A stretch of DNA of 64,000 nt from an uncultured Polaribacter sp. (GTDB lineage: Bacteria > Bacteroidota > Bacteroidia > Flavobacteriales > Flavobacteriaceae), in NCBI GenBank assembly GCA_943788045.1, contig CALSOT010000002.1, positions 676,310 through 740,309 of the forward strand. The letters are read 5' to 3'. The notes below the pieces were generated by a model, which did not search any database, had not been told where the DNA came from, and saw only the letters and a program-made list of their open reading frames with translations. The position numbers and the translations under genes were made by a program. Shown here piece by piece: positions 1 to 9,551 of the stretch; positions within the stretch are counted from its first letter, which is position 1; each line of letters begins with the position of its first letter.

Positions 1-740
1 CCTTTTTTACTGGCAAATATAGCAGCGCCAATAATACCAGCATTATTTTTAAATTTTGCCACCTCTATAGGAACATCTACTGTTAAGTGATCTTTATATT
101 TATCGTATTTTTTACTAATTCCTCCACCTAAAATATACATTGTAGGTGTATGTAAAATTTTAACATGTCTTAAGAATATATCCAATCTTTTTGCCCATTC
201 TTCTAACGATAAGTTTTCTCTTTTTCTTGCAGAATCTGCAGCGAATTTTTCTATTATCTCTCCGTTCGTGTGGTAAATATGTCCTAATTCTAAATTAGGA
301 ATTAATTGTCCATCATAAAAAAGACCAGAGCCAATTCCTGTGCCCAACGTAATAACAATAACCTTTCCTTTTATACCTTTTCCGGCACCTAAGTTTACTT
401 CTGCAATACCAGCCAAATCAGCATCATTACTAATATAAAAAGCATTTTCCTCACATTCCTTTTCAAAGATTTCATTTACTTTAACATCTAGCCATTCTTT
501 ACTTAAATTACCATGATGTTTACATTGTCCATCAACAATAATCGTAGGAAAACAACAACCAACAGCTCCTTTCCAATCAAAATATTTTACCATTTCTTTT
601 ACAACTTTTGATACAGCATTTGGTGTTGCAGGTTTTGGAGTTTTAATTCTATGTCTTTCAGTAAGTAATTCTCCGTTTTGTGTATCTACTATTGCAGCTT
701 TAATTCCTGATCCTCCAATGTCGATTCCTAATATTTTCAT
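1..740 (-). CDS. ppgK: Polyphosphate glucokinase-like ROK kinase, C-terminal end cut by window
   Basis: ROK-family sugar kinase, most like the polyphosphate-dependent glucokinases that make glucose 6-phosphate in the cytoplasm. The protein reads [16 protein letters not shown] at its start, giving the phosphate-binding DIGGSGIK motif at residues 6-13. A second motif (SNDAD near residue 105) carries the likely catalytic Asp, followed by [11 protein letters not shown] near 131-141. About 246 residues are visible, close to the full length of this family, so only a few C-terminal residues are missing beyond the window edge. It starts 196 bases short of nothing else: the next gene ends only 3 bases upstream, so the two may be co-transcribed. 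Assignment to PPGK rather than an ATP-glucokinase is from overall resemblance, not from a diagnostic residue. Confidence 0.85.
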   Translation of the reverse strand, partial: MKILGIDIGGSGIKAAIVDTQNGELLTERHRIKTPKPATPNAVSKVVKEMVKYFDWKGAVGCCFPTIIVDGQCKHHGNLSKEWLDVKVNEIFEKECEENAFYISNDADLAGIAEVNLGAGKGIKGKVIVITLGTGIGSGLFYDGQLIPNLELGHIYHTNGEIIEKFAADSARKRENLSLEEWAKRLDIFLRHVKILHTPTMYILGGGISKKYDKYKDHLTVDVPIEVAKFKNNAGIIGAAIFASKK

Positions 741-743
741 TTT

Positions 744-1541
744 TTATTTTTTGAATTTCCTTTGCCTTTTTGCTTCAAATAAAATGATGGCAGCAGAAAC
801 AGAGACATTCATCGAGTCTATTTGTCCTTGCATAGGAATATTTACGTTTTGGTTTGCAGCCTCTCTCCAAATTTCTGATAAACCTGTTGCTTCTGTGCCA
901 ACAGCGATAGCTGAACTTTCTATATAATTTTCTTTGTAATATTCATTCGAATTTTGCAAAGTTGCTGCGTATATACTAATATTACTTTTTTGTAGAAAAG
1001 CAATTATTTCTTCGGAAGTTCCTGTTGCAATTTGATTTGTGAAAACACAGCCAACACTTGATCTAATAATATTTGAATTGTATAAATCACTTTTCGGGTT
1101 TGCTATTAATACGGCGTCTACATTTGCAGCATCTGCAGATCTTAACAAAGCACCAATATTTCCTGGTTTTTCTATACCCTCAGCAATTAAAATCAGTGGT
1201 TTCTTAGAGCTAAATTGAATATTTTCTAAAGAATTATTTTTTGCTTTGGCAACGGCTATAATTCCCTCTGTAGAACCTCTGTAAGCTAATTTATGATAAA
1301 CTTCTTTAGAAATTTCTATCCTATTTATGTTTGCGTTAAAAAGATGTAATACTTCGTCTTCTGAGATTAAAGTCGGAAAATATAACACGGTATCAAACTT
1401 ATAATTCGCAGAAATAGCCAGGGTAATTTCTCGTTTTCCTTCAATAATAAACAAGCCTTGTTTTTTTCTTTCACGAGCTTTTTCTTGCAGTTTTAACAAG
1501 TTTTTAATGTACGAATTTTGAATGCTGGTGATTTCTTTCAT
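744..1541 (-). CDS. TrmH/SpoU-family RNA 2'-O-methyltransferase
   Basis: Predicted SPOUT-class methyltransferase that moves a methyl group from S-adenosylmethionine to a ribose in tRNA or rRNA. The N-terminal ~100 residues form the usual substrate-binding domain (start MKEITSIQNSYIKNLLKLQ). The C-terminal half has the knotted SPOUT motifs: EKPGNIGALLRSADAAN around residues 124-140, GTEATGLSE around 218-226, and the closing SMNVSVSAAIILFEA around 243-257. Length of 265 residues is normal. The exact target (rRNA as for RlmB or tRNA as for TrmH) cannot be read from the sequence. It lies directly upstream of the ROK kinase on the same strand, which suggests one transcript. Confidence 0.92.
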   Translation of the reverse strand: MKEITSIQNSYIKNLLKLQEKARERKKQGLFIIEGKREITLAISANYKFDTVLYFPTLISEDEVLHLFNANINRIEISKEVYHKLAYRGSTEGIIAVAKAKNNSLENIQFSSKKPLILIAEGIEKPGNIGALLRSADAANVDAVLIANPKSDLYNSNIIRSSVGCVFTNQIATGTSEEIIAFLQKSNISIYAATLQNSNEYYKENYIESSAIAVGTEATGLSEIWREAANQNVNIPMQGQIDSMNVSVSAAIILFEAKRQRKFKK

Positions 1542-1648
1542 CTATAGCAAATATAACTATTTGTGGGTATTGATAAAAAGTAAATTAGAACAATGTTTTA
1601 CGTTTAAATACACGAATCAATTTATAAAAAAAATATTCATTGTATCAT

Positions 1649-2728
1649 TTAGATTTTAGATGAAGTTTCAAAATAACTTATAAATAAATCCACAACATAA
1701 TTATAAGACTGCAAACCTTTGTCTTGTTTATTTGCCTTTAAATAAGCATTATAACCTTTTTTTACAAAAGGTTCAAAAGGGTTTTTATAGGCTTGCCAAA
1801 ACTGGTAACTAGCATTAAAATCTTTAGAAATTCCTAAATTTATAGTTTTCCAAAGTTCTTTAGATAAATTTTTATCACGTTCTCGCAACTCAGAAAAGCA
1901 ATATCCAAAAGCCATCCTATAACTCGCATATTTAAAATAAATATTATCATTATAATTAGCGGCTAAAAAACCAATAAAATTTGCTTCATTTTCTGCAGCA
2001 AACCCAATTTGATGTGCCATTTCATGACACGTAGTTGTTGGGTAACTTGTTTTAGGAATTTTACTATTTACATGCGCCTCACCAGTTAATGGATTTAAAT
2101 ACCCACCGGTTCCGTTATAAGTTTGCAACAAACTCATTAGAGAGCTTTTTATTGATGGATATTGATATTTTAACTGCGGAAAATCTTCAGATAAATGATC
2201 ATAACCAGAAACAGCTATTTTATACATTTCCTTTTGCGAATATGGGTTTTCGACCTTTAAAGTGTCGCTTTTTGTAATTTTAAATTGATAGTGATTCAAG
2301 TTTTTAATAATGTGTTCAGTAACTTTTTTGAGCTGTGAACTGTTGTGTATTTTTGTTGTTGATAGTTTAAGTTTTTAGCTAGTGGTTCTCTGATAATAAT
2401 TTAATCCCCAAAAAAGATAAAAGCAAAAATAAATAACAGAAAAAACTGCAATGAAATGAATAATTTTAGGAATAAAATTTTTGAATCTAGTTTTTATCAA
2501 TCGAAACAAAAAACGAATAAATATAAATAGACCAAAAGCTAATAATAAATCTCCAATAGAAAAGGGAATCCACCCAAAAAGGATTCTAAAGAAGGACGAA
2601 ATAATTGGATAAATACCGTTTGAATAATAATGCTCAATAAATGACGGATTTTTCGCAACCAATTTCATTAATAGCATTTGTATTGGTAGAAAAATTGTTA
2701 AAAGCAAATGAGTCTTATTCCATTTCAT
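1649..2728 (-). pseudogene. DUF3810 membrane metalloprotease-like gene, broken by two nearby indels
   Basis: One gene in two readable pieces. The N-terminal piece (117 residues from the ATG at 2728) has three hydrophobic segments and ends in FWGLNYYQRTTS then TAA. The C-terminal piece continues the same reading frame and carries the zinc-protease-like HEMAH motif. Removing one C after the YY codons (near 2387) gives YYREPLAKNLNYQQQKYTT, the expected family continuation. A second indel near 2337, a missing base, then returns the frame to QLKKVTEHIIKNLNHYQF. The whole span is 1080 bases, right for an intact DUF3810 protein of about 359 residues. The apparent start of the second piece is an internal TTG. 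Two compensating indels about 50 bases apart leave a stop between them; either a real pseudogene or sequence error. Confidence 0.8.
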
Positions 2729-2865
2729 AAAGGTAAAAATAATGTTTCATTTTGGAAATTAAGGAGTTATTAACATATTAATAACAATACTTATACATTT
2801 TTGTGAACAAAGAAAATTGTGCTTCAAAGTACAATTTAACAGGTAAAAAAAGTACATTTGTTATC

Positions 2866-4374
2866 ATGGAAAAAGCGACTCCTGTTTCAGGAAAAAAAAT
2901 AGATAAATCAAGGCTAATTAATCTTGAAAAAGGAAAGATTCCTCCTCAAGCAGTAGAATTGGAGGAGGCGGTGTTAGGTGCCATGATGATTGATAAGAAA
3001 GGGATTGATGATGTTATCGATGTCTTAAGTTCTGATGCTTTTTATGATCAAAAACACCAAGAAATTTATGCAGCAATTTATGAATTGTTCCAAAACTCCG
3101 AACCAATAGATCTATTAACAGTATCAAACTTGTTAAAAAAGAATGGTAAGTTAGAATTTGTTGGTGGCGATTTCTCTTTAATTCGATTAACTCAAAAAGT
3201 AGCCTCTTCGGCTCATATTGAGTTCCACGCCAGAATAATTTTGCAGAAATACATTCAACGTAAATTGATCTCAATTTCTTCAGAAATTATAGAAAATGCT
3301 TATGATGAAAGTTCGGATGTTTTTGAATTATTAGATGATGCCGAAGCAAAACTTTTTGAAGTTACCCAAGGGAATTTAAAGAAAAGTTCAGAAGCTGCAG
3401 GTTCACTTGTAAAGCAAGCATTAAAAAAGATTCAAGAGATTGGTAATTCAGAGGGAATGTCTGGTTTAGAAACTGGTTTTACGAAATTAGATGCATTAAC
3501 TTCTGGATGGCAATCTTCAGATTTAGTAATTATAGCTGCGCGTCCTGGTATGGGGAAAACGGCATTTGTTATTTCCATGGCAAAAAATATGGCTATCGAT
3601 TTTGGTCATGGAGTTGCTGTATTCTCTCTAGAGATGTCTTCTGTGCAATTAATCACACGTATGATTTCTTCAGAGACAGGCTTAACATCAGAAAAATTAA
3701 GAAAAGGAAATTTAGAGGCACACGAATGGGAACAACTAAATGTAAAAGTTAAAAAATTATCTGATGCACCGATTTTCATTGATGATACACCATCACTTTC
3801 TGTTTTTGATTTACGAGCAAAAGCTCGAAGGTTAGTATCACAGCATAATGTTAAAATTCTTGTAATTGATTATTTACAATTAATGACAGCAGGAGGAAAG
3901 GCCGGTGGAAATCGTGAACAAGAAATTTCTATGATTTCTAGAAATTTAAAAGCATTAGCAAAAGAATTAGAAGTTCCTGTAATCGCGCTTTCTCAATTAT
4001 CTCGTGCTGTGGAAACCCGTGGAGGATCAAAAAGACCTTTACTTTCTGATTTGCGAGAATCTGGTGCAATTGAGCAGGATGCAGATATTGTATCCTTTAT
4101 TTTTAGGCCAGAATATTATGGGATGACAGAATGGGATGATGATGAACACTCACCATGTGAAGGACAAGGAGAATTTATTGTTGCAAAGCACAGAAATGGA
4201 GGTTTAGATAATATTCGTTTGAAATTTACAGGCCATTTAGCAAAATTCTCAGATTTAGAGGAAGGTTTTAGTTCAGAATTTCAATCTTCAATGAATGCAG
4301 ATTTTCCAGAAGACGTTTTTCCGGATCAGAGAATTGAACCAAAAGATGCTTTCGGGGATGATGTTCCTTTTTAG
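2866..4374 (+). CDS. dnaB: Replicative DNA helicase DnaB
   Basis: Hexameric 5'-3' helicase that unwinds DNA at the replication fork. Domains run in the usual order: an N-terminal primase-interacting domain (about residues 25-130), a linker, and a RecA-like ATPase domain with Walker A in ARPGMGKTAF near residue 225, Walker B in ILVIDYLQLM, and a C-terminal core with LSQLSRAVETR and SDLRESGAIEQDADI. Length is 502 residues, normal for Bacteroidetes. I chose the ATG giving MEKATPVSGKK; a longer GTG-initiated version starting 63 bases upstream adds residues that do not look like the family. No intein is present. A hairpin with a T-rich tail follows the gene. Confidence 0.97.
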   Translation: MEKATPVSGKKIDKSRLINLEKGKIPPQAVELEEAVLGAMMIDKKGIDDVIDVLSSDAFYDQKHQEIYAAIYELFQNSEPIDLLTVSNLLKKNGKLEFVGGDFSLIRLTQKVASSAHIEFHARIILQKYIQRKLISISSEIIENAYDESSDVFELLDDAEAKLFEVTQGNLKKSSEAAGSLVKQALKKIQEIGNSEGMSGLETGFTKLDALTSGWQSSDLVIIAARPGMGKTAFVISMAKNMAIDFGHGVAVFSLEMSSVQLITRMISSETGLTSEKLRKGNLEAHEWEQLNVKVKKLSDAPIFIDDTPSLSVFDLRAKARRLVSQHNVKILVIDYLQLMTAGGKAGGNREQEISMISRNLKALAKELEVPVIALSQLSRAVETRGGSKRPLLSDLRESGAIEQDADIVSFIFRPEYYGMTEWDDDEHSPCEGQGEFIVAKHRNGGLDNIRLKFTGHLAKFSDLEEGFSSEFQSSMNADFPEDVFPDQRIEPKDAFGDDVPF

Positions 4375-4426
4375 CCGATAATTAGGTATTAGATAAAGAA
4401 TAAATAAATTTTATAAATACGCAATT

Positions 4427-4460
4427 GCTTCCGGGTAATTGTGTATTTTAGTTTTTAGAA
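4427..4460 (+). terminator. Rho-independent terminator after dnaB
   Basis: ATACGCAATT pairs with AATTGTGTAT (10 bp with one G-U pair) around a loop of ten bases, followed by a T-rich stretch. It sits between dnaB and the next start codon, and it rules out a TTG start for the next gene because that TTG lies inside this hairpin's loop. Confidence 0.6.
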
Positions 4461-5719
4461 TGAAAAAAAATCTAACAATACTTGCGTTCCTTTTAGTATC
4501 TCAATCTGTTTGTGCATCTTTTTTATATTTGCCAATGAGTCATGATAATCAGAAAAATCATTTAAAAGCATACGGAGTTGTATTTTTCTCATTAGAGGCG
4601 GGCTTAAAGTCAAAATGGTTATTGAATTATGATGGGGGTGCTTTTTTAATAGAAAACAATAAAATTGTAGAAAACGAATGCAAAATACGTGGCGTTTCTT
4701 ATCAAGTAATTTCTGACGCAAAAGCACAGATTGTGTTACAAAAAATTTCTTCTCCATCTTCTAATCAAGATGCGGTAACTTTAGAAAAAGCGCCAAAAAT
4801 AGCAGTGTATTCTCCAAAAGATAAAATGCCTTGGGATGATGCTGTAACAATGGTTTTAACTTATGCAGAAATACCCTTTGATGTCATTTATGACAGAGAT
4901 GTTTTAGCAGATAAGCTTCTTGTATACGAATGGGTACATTTGCATCATGAGGATTTTACTGGACAATATGGACGTTTTTATGGCTCTTTTAGAACTGCAC
5001 CTTGGTATATTAAAGGGAAACAAAGAGCAGAAAAATTGGCAGCTGAATTAGATTACTCTAAAGTGTCTCAAGAAAAATTAGCAGTTGCTAAAAAAATAAG
5101 AGATTTTGTAATTGGTGGAGGATTTATGTTTGCCATGTGTTCTGCGACAGATAGTTTTGATATCGCCTTGTCTGCAGATGGTGTTGATATTGTTGAAGCT
5201 ATGTTCGATGGAGATGCATCTGAATCTAATTATCAATCTAAAATTAATTATAATAAAACATTCGCTTTTAAAGATTTTCAGTTAGTTAGAAACCCAACTA
5301 CATATGAATTTTCTACGATTGATATGACTCGTAAACGGAAAATTAAAAAAACATCAGATTATTTTTCTTTAGTAGAGTTTTCGGCAAAATGGGATCCTGT
5401 ACCAACGATGTTAACGCAAAACCATACAACTCTGGTTAAAGGATTTATGGGGCAAACCACTTCTTTTGATAGAAATAATGTAAAAACAAATGTTTTGGTT
5501 TTGGGTGAAAACAAAACCAATAGAGAAGCACGTTATATACATGGAACAAAAGGAAAAGGAATGTTTACTTTTTACGGCGGTCATGATCCTGAAGATTATC
5601 AGCATCGAGTCGGAGATCCTAAAACAGAATTAGATTTGCATCCAACATCGCCAGGTTATCGTTTAATTTTGAATAATGTTTTGTTCCCTGCAGCAAAAAA
5701 GAAAAAGCAAAAAACCTAA
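4460..5719 (+). CDS. Exported protein of the flavobacterial 'asparagine synthetase B'-annotated family
   Basis: A 419-residue protein with a signal peptide (MKKNLTILAFLLVSQSVCAS) and therefore probably periplasmic or secreted. It belongs to a family often labelled asparagine synthetase B in Bacteroidetes, but I see no asparagine synthetase ATP-pyrophosphatase motif and an exported location does not fit that enzyme. The middle of the protein (AVYSPKDKMPWDDAV, VHLHHEDFTGQYGRF, and GGGFMFAMCSATDSF with a Cys) looks like a class-I glutamine-amidotransferase-like or ThuA-like fold, with a late GHDPEDYQHRVGDP segment. The true reaction is unknown. It stands alone between two terminated genes. Confidence 0.75.
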   Translation: MKKNLTILAFLLVSQSVCASFLYLPMSHDNQKNHLKAYGVVFFSLEAGLKSKWLLNYDGGAFLIENNKIVENECKIRGVSYQVISDAKAQIVLQKISSPSSNQDAVTLEKAPKIAVYSPKDKMPWDDAVTMVLTYAEIPFDVIYDRDVLADKLLVYEWVHLHHEDFTGQYGRFYGSFRTAPWYIKGKQRAEKLAAELDYSKVSQEKLAVAKKIRDFVIGGGFMFAMCSATDSFDIALSADGVDIVEAMFDGDASESNYQSKINYNKTFAFKDFQLVRNPTTYEFSTIDMTRKRKIKKTSDYFSLVEFSAKWDPVPTMLTQNHTTLVKGFMGQTTSFDRNNVKTNVLVLGENKTNREARYIHGTKGKGMFTFYGGHDPEDYQHRVGDPKTELDLHPTSPGYRLILNNVLFPAAKKKKQKT

Positions 5720-5863
5720 TTTTTGTACGCTTAATATTTTTAATCTCTTATGAACGCTGATGAAATCAAAAATTAATTACCAGAAACTAATAAAAAAGTG
5801 AATCTATTAAAAATAAATTTTTAATCAATTGTTAATAACCCCGTTTTTTGATCATAAATAATC

Positions 5864-5894
5864 TTGTTAGTTGGAACTAAAAAAATTACTTTTG
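5864..5894 (+). promoter_or_regulatory. Bacteroidetes-type promoter of the transketolase gene
   Basis: A -33-like TTG lies 20 bases before a perfect -7 box TACTTTTG (TAnnTTTG consensus). Transcription would begin about 15 bases before the ATG that starts MPTTQQLQDF, so a longer TTG-started reading upstream cannot be right. Confidence 0.6.
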
Positions 5895-5915
5895 TCATCA
5901 AATCAAAACAACAAA

Positions 5916-6761
5916 ATGCCAACAACACAACAATTACAAGATTTTACGCAACAGGTTCGTAGAGATATATTACGCATGGTACATAAAGTAAATTCGGGTC
6001 ATCCAGGAGGTTCTTTAGGGTGTGCAGAATTTATTACATGCTTATATCAAGAAGTAATGGAGTACTCTACTAAATTTAATATGGATGGTAACAACGAAGA
6101 TTTGTTCTTCCTTTCTAACGGACATATTTCTCCAGTATTTTATAGTGTATTGGCTCATAGTGGGTTTTTCCCGGTAGAAGAGTTAAATACATTTAGACTA
6201 TTAAACTCTCGTTTACAAGGACACCCAACTACACATGAAGGTTTACCTGGTGTAAGAATGGCTTCTGGATCTTTAGGTCAAGGAATGTCAGTTGGTATTG
6301 GAGCCGCACAAGCAAAAAAATTAAATGGAGACGATAAAATAATATACACCTTACATGGTGATGGTGAATTGCAAGAAGGACAAAACTGGGAGGCAATTAT
6401 GTATGCATCAGCAAAAAAAGTTGATAATATTATTTGTACAATTGATTTAAATGAAAAGCAAATAGACGGCACTACTGATGAAGTTTTAGCAATGGGAAGC
6501 ATTAAAGCAAAATTTGAAGCTTTTGATTGGGATGTTCTAGAAGTTAAAAAAGGAAATGATATTGATGCAATTTTAGCAGGTTTAGCGGAAGCAAAAGCGT
6601 TAACAGGAAAAGGAAAGCCAGTTTGTATACTATTACATACAGAAATGGGTAATGGAGTAGATTTTATGATGCATACACATGCATGGCACGGTAAAGCTCC
6701 TAATGATGAGCAGTTAGAAAATGCTTTGTCTCAAAACCCTGAAACTATAGGTGATTACTAG
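5916..6761 (+). CDS. Transketolase, N-terminal (thiamine-diphosphate) subunit
   Basis: N-terminal half of a split transketolase of the pentose phosphate and Calvin-type sugar interconversions. It has the cofactor-binding segment HGDGELQEGQNWEA (GDG...N type motif) around residues 147-160, the early KVNSGHPGGSLG motif with the catalytic-region His, and HTHAWHGKAPNDEQ near the C-terminus. Length 281 residues matches the split form, which needs a partner of about 315 residues carrying the pyrimidine-binding and C-terminal domains. In many bacteria that partner gene follows directly. Here a strong terminator and bshA follow instead, so the partner must be elsewhere in the genome. Confidence 0.93.
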   Translation: MPTTQQLQDFTQQVRRDILRMVHKVNSGHPGGSLGCAEFITCLYQEVMEYSTKFNMDGNNEDLFFLSNGHISPVFYSVLAHSGFFPVEELNTFRLLNSRLQGHPTTHEGLPGVRMASGSLGQGMSVGIGAAQAKKLNGDDKIIYTLHGDGELQEGQNWEAIMYASAKKVDNIICTIDLNEKQIDGTTDEVLAMGSIKAKFEAFDWDVLEVKKGNDIDAILAGLAEAKALTGKGKPVCILLHTEMGNGVDFMMHTHAWHGKAPNDEQLENALSQNPETIGDY

Positions 6762-6796
6762 AAAATTGAATTAAATTTTTAAAAAATTAAAATATT

Positions 6797-6833
6797 AAAG
6801 AGTTTTTCATGTTTATGAAAAACTCTTTTTTTA
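6797..6833 (+). terminator. Strong terminator after the transketolase subunit
   Basis: AAAGAGTTTTTCAT and ATGAAAAACTCTTT form a perfect 14-bp stem with a GTTT loop and continue into a T run. The T run follows on the plus strand, ending transcription of the transketolase gene before bshA. Confidence 0.85.
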
Positions 6834-6939
6834 TACTTTTATTTAGAATTCGAATGCAAGAATACCTTTATCTTTACTTTATAGAACTCGAATAAAAATT
6901 ATCGAATTACTTTAAATCATTTAATCCGTTCAACATTTT

Positions 6940-8067
6940 ATGAAAATAGGAATTGTTTGCTATCCAACATTTGGAGGAAGTGGAGTAGTAGCTACAGAAT
7001 TAGGAATGGCATTGGCAGATAAAGGTCATGAAATACACTTTATTACTTATAATCAACCAGTCCGTTTAGATTTTTTATCACATCATTTACATTTTCATCA
7101 AGTAGTTGTAGAAGAATATCCACTTTTTGAATATCAGCCTTATGAGTTGGCTTTATCTAGTAAAATAGTTGAAATTGTAGAAGAGCATCAATTAGAAGTT
7201 CTACATGTACATTATGCAATTCCCCATGCGTATGCAGCTTATATGGCAAAGCAAATGCTGAAAGAAAAGGGTATTTCAGTAAAAGTAGTCACTACTTTAC
7301 ATGGTACAGATATTACTTTGGTAGGTAGTCATCCAACTTATAAAACAGCTGTAGAATTTAGTATTAATAATTCGGATGTGGTAACAGCAGTATCAAATGA
7401 TTTGAAAAAAACAACTAATAGACTCTTTAAAATAAAAAAAGATATTAAGGTTATTTATAATTTTATTGATGTTGAAAAGTACGATAATATGCATGATCAA
7501 AAGTGTAATAGAATTGCAATTGCAAAACCTAATGAACGTATTTTAACACATATTAGTAATTTTAGACCTGTTAAAAGAGTAGAAGATGTAATTCAGATTT
7601 TTTATGAAGTCCAAAAAGAAATTCCGTCTAAAATGCTATTGATTGGTGAAGGTCCAGATCGCACAAAAGCTGAAAACCTCGTTAATAAATTGAAAATTTC
7701 TGACAATGTTTTGTTTTTAGGGAATAGTTCTGAGGTAACAAAAATACTTTGTTATTCTGATATTTTTTTATTACCATCTCAAACAGAAAGTTTTGGTTTA
7801 GCCGCATTGGAGGCTATGGCAGCTAAAACAGCTGTGATTTCTACGAATACTGGAGGATTGCCAGAAGTAAACATACACGGCGTTACGGGGTATTTAAGTG
7901 ATTTGGGAGACGTGAATGGCATGGCTAAAAATGCAATTTCTATTTTAAAAGATGATGAAACACTAGGAAATTTTAAAGAGCAAGCAAGAAATCATACAAA
8001 AAGATTTTCACTAGAAAATATTCTTCCAATTTATGAGAAAATATACAAATCTTGTTATAAAAATTAG
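6940..8067 (+). CDS. bshA: N-acetyl-alpha-D-glucosaminyl L-malate synthase BshA
   Basis: Cytoplasmic GT4 glycosyltransferase that joins GlcNAc from UDP-GlcNAc to L-malate, the first step of bacillithiol synthesis. The N-terminal acceptor domain starts MKIGIVCYPTFGGSGVVATE, a signature of BshA, and contains LHVHYAIPHAYAAYMA and TTLHGTDITLVGSH. The C-terminal nucleotide-sugar domain has the GT4 EX7E region in PSQTESFGLAALEAMAA followed by NTGGLPEV. Length is 375 residues, as expected. No other bacillithiol gene (bshB, bshC) is in the window. The gene stands as a single unit after the transketolase terminator. Confidence 0.95.
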   Translation: MKIGIVCYPTFGGSGVVATELGMALADKGHEIHFITYNQPVRLDFLSHHLHFHQVVVEEYPLFEYQPYELALSSKIVEIVEEHQLEVLHVHYAIPHAYAAYMAKQMLKEKGISVKVVTTLHGTDITLVGSHPTYKTAVEFSINNSDVVTAVSNDLKKTTNRLFKIKKDIKVIYNFIDVEKYDNMHDQKCNRIAIAKPNERILTHISNFRPVKRVEDVIQIFYEVQKEIPSKMLLIGEGPDRTKAENLVNKLKISDNVLFLGNSSEVTKILCYSDIFLLPSQTESFGLAALEAMAAKTAVISTNTGGLPEVNIHGVTGYLSDLGDVNGMAKNAISILKDDETLGNFKEQARNHTKRFSLENILPIYEKIYKSCYKN

Positions 8068-8213
8068 GGCAATAAAATGAAAATCTCAAATTTTTTACAA
8101 GCTTTTTTTATGTCTAAGATTTAGAACTTTTATTTACCAAAAATAAAATAAAGTAACATCAGCTTATAAATATTATATTTACCTTTCAATTTCTTAATAC
8201 TTTAAACTTTTTA

Positions 8214-9539
8214 ATGAAAAAATTAGCACTACACTGGAAAATTTTAATAGGAATGATTCTTGGAATCGTTTTTGGTTTTATAATGAATACCATTGATGGA
8301 GGTAAAGAGTTTGTTACAGATTGGATTAAACCATTTGGAACCATCTTCATAAATTTATTAAAATTGATTGCAGTACCCTTAATATTAGCCTCTCTAATCA
8401 AAGGAATTTCTGATTTAAAAGATATTTCTAAAATTAAAACAATGGGTTTCAGAACCATGGTCATTTATATGCTAACAACTGTGGTTGCCATAGTTATAGG
8501 CTTAGGAATTGTAAATATTGTAAAGCCAGGAGCAGGTATGTCTGCAGAAACTATTGAAAAAATAAAGTCTAAATATGAGACATCTTCCGGTGTTGTTGAT
8601 AAATTAGCAAAAGCATCTGCACAGAATGAATCTGGTCCTTTGCAAGCACTTGTAGATATATTTCCAAGTAATATTTTTCAGTCTTTAGGTAACGCAAGTA
8701 TGCTTCAAATTATCTTTTTCGCATTATTTGTTGGAATTTCTTTATTATTAATTTCTGAGAAAAAAGCAAAACCATTAATGGATTTCTTTGATTCATTAAA
8801 TGAAGTAGTGATGAAAATGGTAGATTTAATTATGTTATTTGCACCATATGCTGTTTTTGCACTTTTAGCGAATGTTATTATTGCTTTTGATGATACTGAA
8901 ATCCTTTTAAAACTTTTAGTCTATGCACTCTGTGTAATAGCAGGTTTGTTATTAATGATTAGTTTCTATTTAATTTTGGTAAGCATTTATGTGAAAAAAT
9001 CACCTCTTTGGTTCTTGAAAAACATTAGTCCTGCTCAATTACTCGCATTTTCGACAAGCTCGAGTGCTGCAACTTTACCAGTAACAATGGAAAGAGTAGA
9101 AGAGCATTTGGGCGTAGATAAAGAAGTTTCTGGTTTTGTTTTACCTGTGGGAGCAACTATAAATATGGATGGCACAAGTTTGTACCAAGCAATTGCCGCA
9201 GTTTTTATTATGCAGGTTATTTGGCCAGAGGGACTTACCTTTTCTAATCAATTAATAATTGTAGCTACTGCTTTATTGGCGTCTATTGGCTCTGCAGCTG
9301 TGCCAAGTGCTGGTATGGTTATGTTAGTAATTGTATTAGAATCTATTGGTTTTCCAGAGGAATTATTACCAATTGGTTTGGCTTTAATTTTTGCTGTAGA
9401 CAGGCCTTTAGATATGATGAGAACAACTGTAAATGTTACTGGCGATGCTACCGTCTCCATGATAATAGCAAAATCTTTAGGCAAATTACATGAGCCTAAA
9501 CCTAAAGAATGGGATGATAATTATGAAGCCGTAAAATAA
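8214..9539 (+). CDS. Dicarboxylate/amino acid:cation symporter (DAACS family)
   Basis: Inner-membrane transporter taking up C4-dicarboxylates, glutamate or aspartate with Na+ or H+. About eight transmembrane helices and two re-entrant loops are visible. Diagnostic parts are the serine-rich loop AFSTSSSAATLPVTM near residue 280, the NMDGTSLYQAIAA motif near 320, and the helix-8 segment DRPLDMMRTTVNVTGDA near 395-411 containing the substrate-binding Asp, Arg, Thr and Asn. Length of 441 residues is typical of GltP/GltT proteins. Substrate preference cannot be decided. It is followed after 12 bases by a sulfurtransferase gene and may be co-transcribed with it. Confidence 0.94.
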   Translation: MKKLALHWKILIGMILGIVFGFIMNTIDGGKEFVTDWIKPFGTIFINLLKLIAVPLILASLIKGISDLKDISKIKTMGFRTMVIYMLTTVVAIVIGLGIVNIVKPGAGMSAETIEKIKSKYETSSGVVDKLAKASAQNESGPLQALVDIFPSNIFQSLGNASMLQIIFFALFVGISLLLISEKKAKPLMDFFDSLNEVVMKMVDLIMLFAPYAVFALLANVIIAFDDTEILLKLLVYALCVIAGLLLMISFYLILVSIYVKKSPLWFLKNISPAQLLAFSTSSSAATLPVTMERVEEHLGVDKEVSGFVLPVGATINMDGTSLYQAIAAVFIMQVIWPEGLTFSNQLIIVATALLASIGSAAVPSAGMVMLVIVLESIGFPEELLPIGLALIFAVDRPLDMMRTTVNVTGDATVSMIIAKSLGKLHEPKPKEWDDNYEAVK

Positions 9540-9551
9540 ATAGCTTAAAAA

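Noticed and set aside
2803..2865. GTG-initiated N-terminal extension of DnaB
   Set aside because: The added 21 residues do not resemble DnaB and the ATG at 2866 gives the normal family start.
4460..5719. Naming this gene asparagine synthetase B
   Set aside because: The protein has a signal peptide and no synthetase motif; I keep the family label only as a note.
5871..5915. TTG-initiated extension of the transketolase subunit
   Set aside because: It would begin upstream of the -7 promoter box, so the first 15 residues could not be translated from that promoter.
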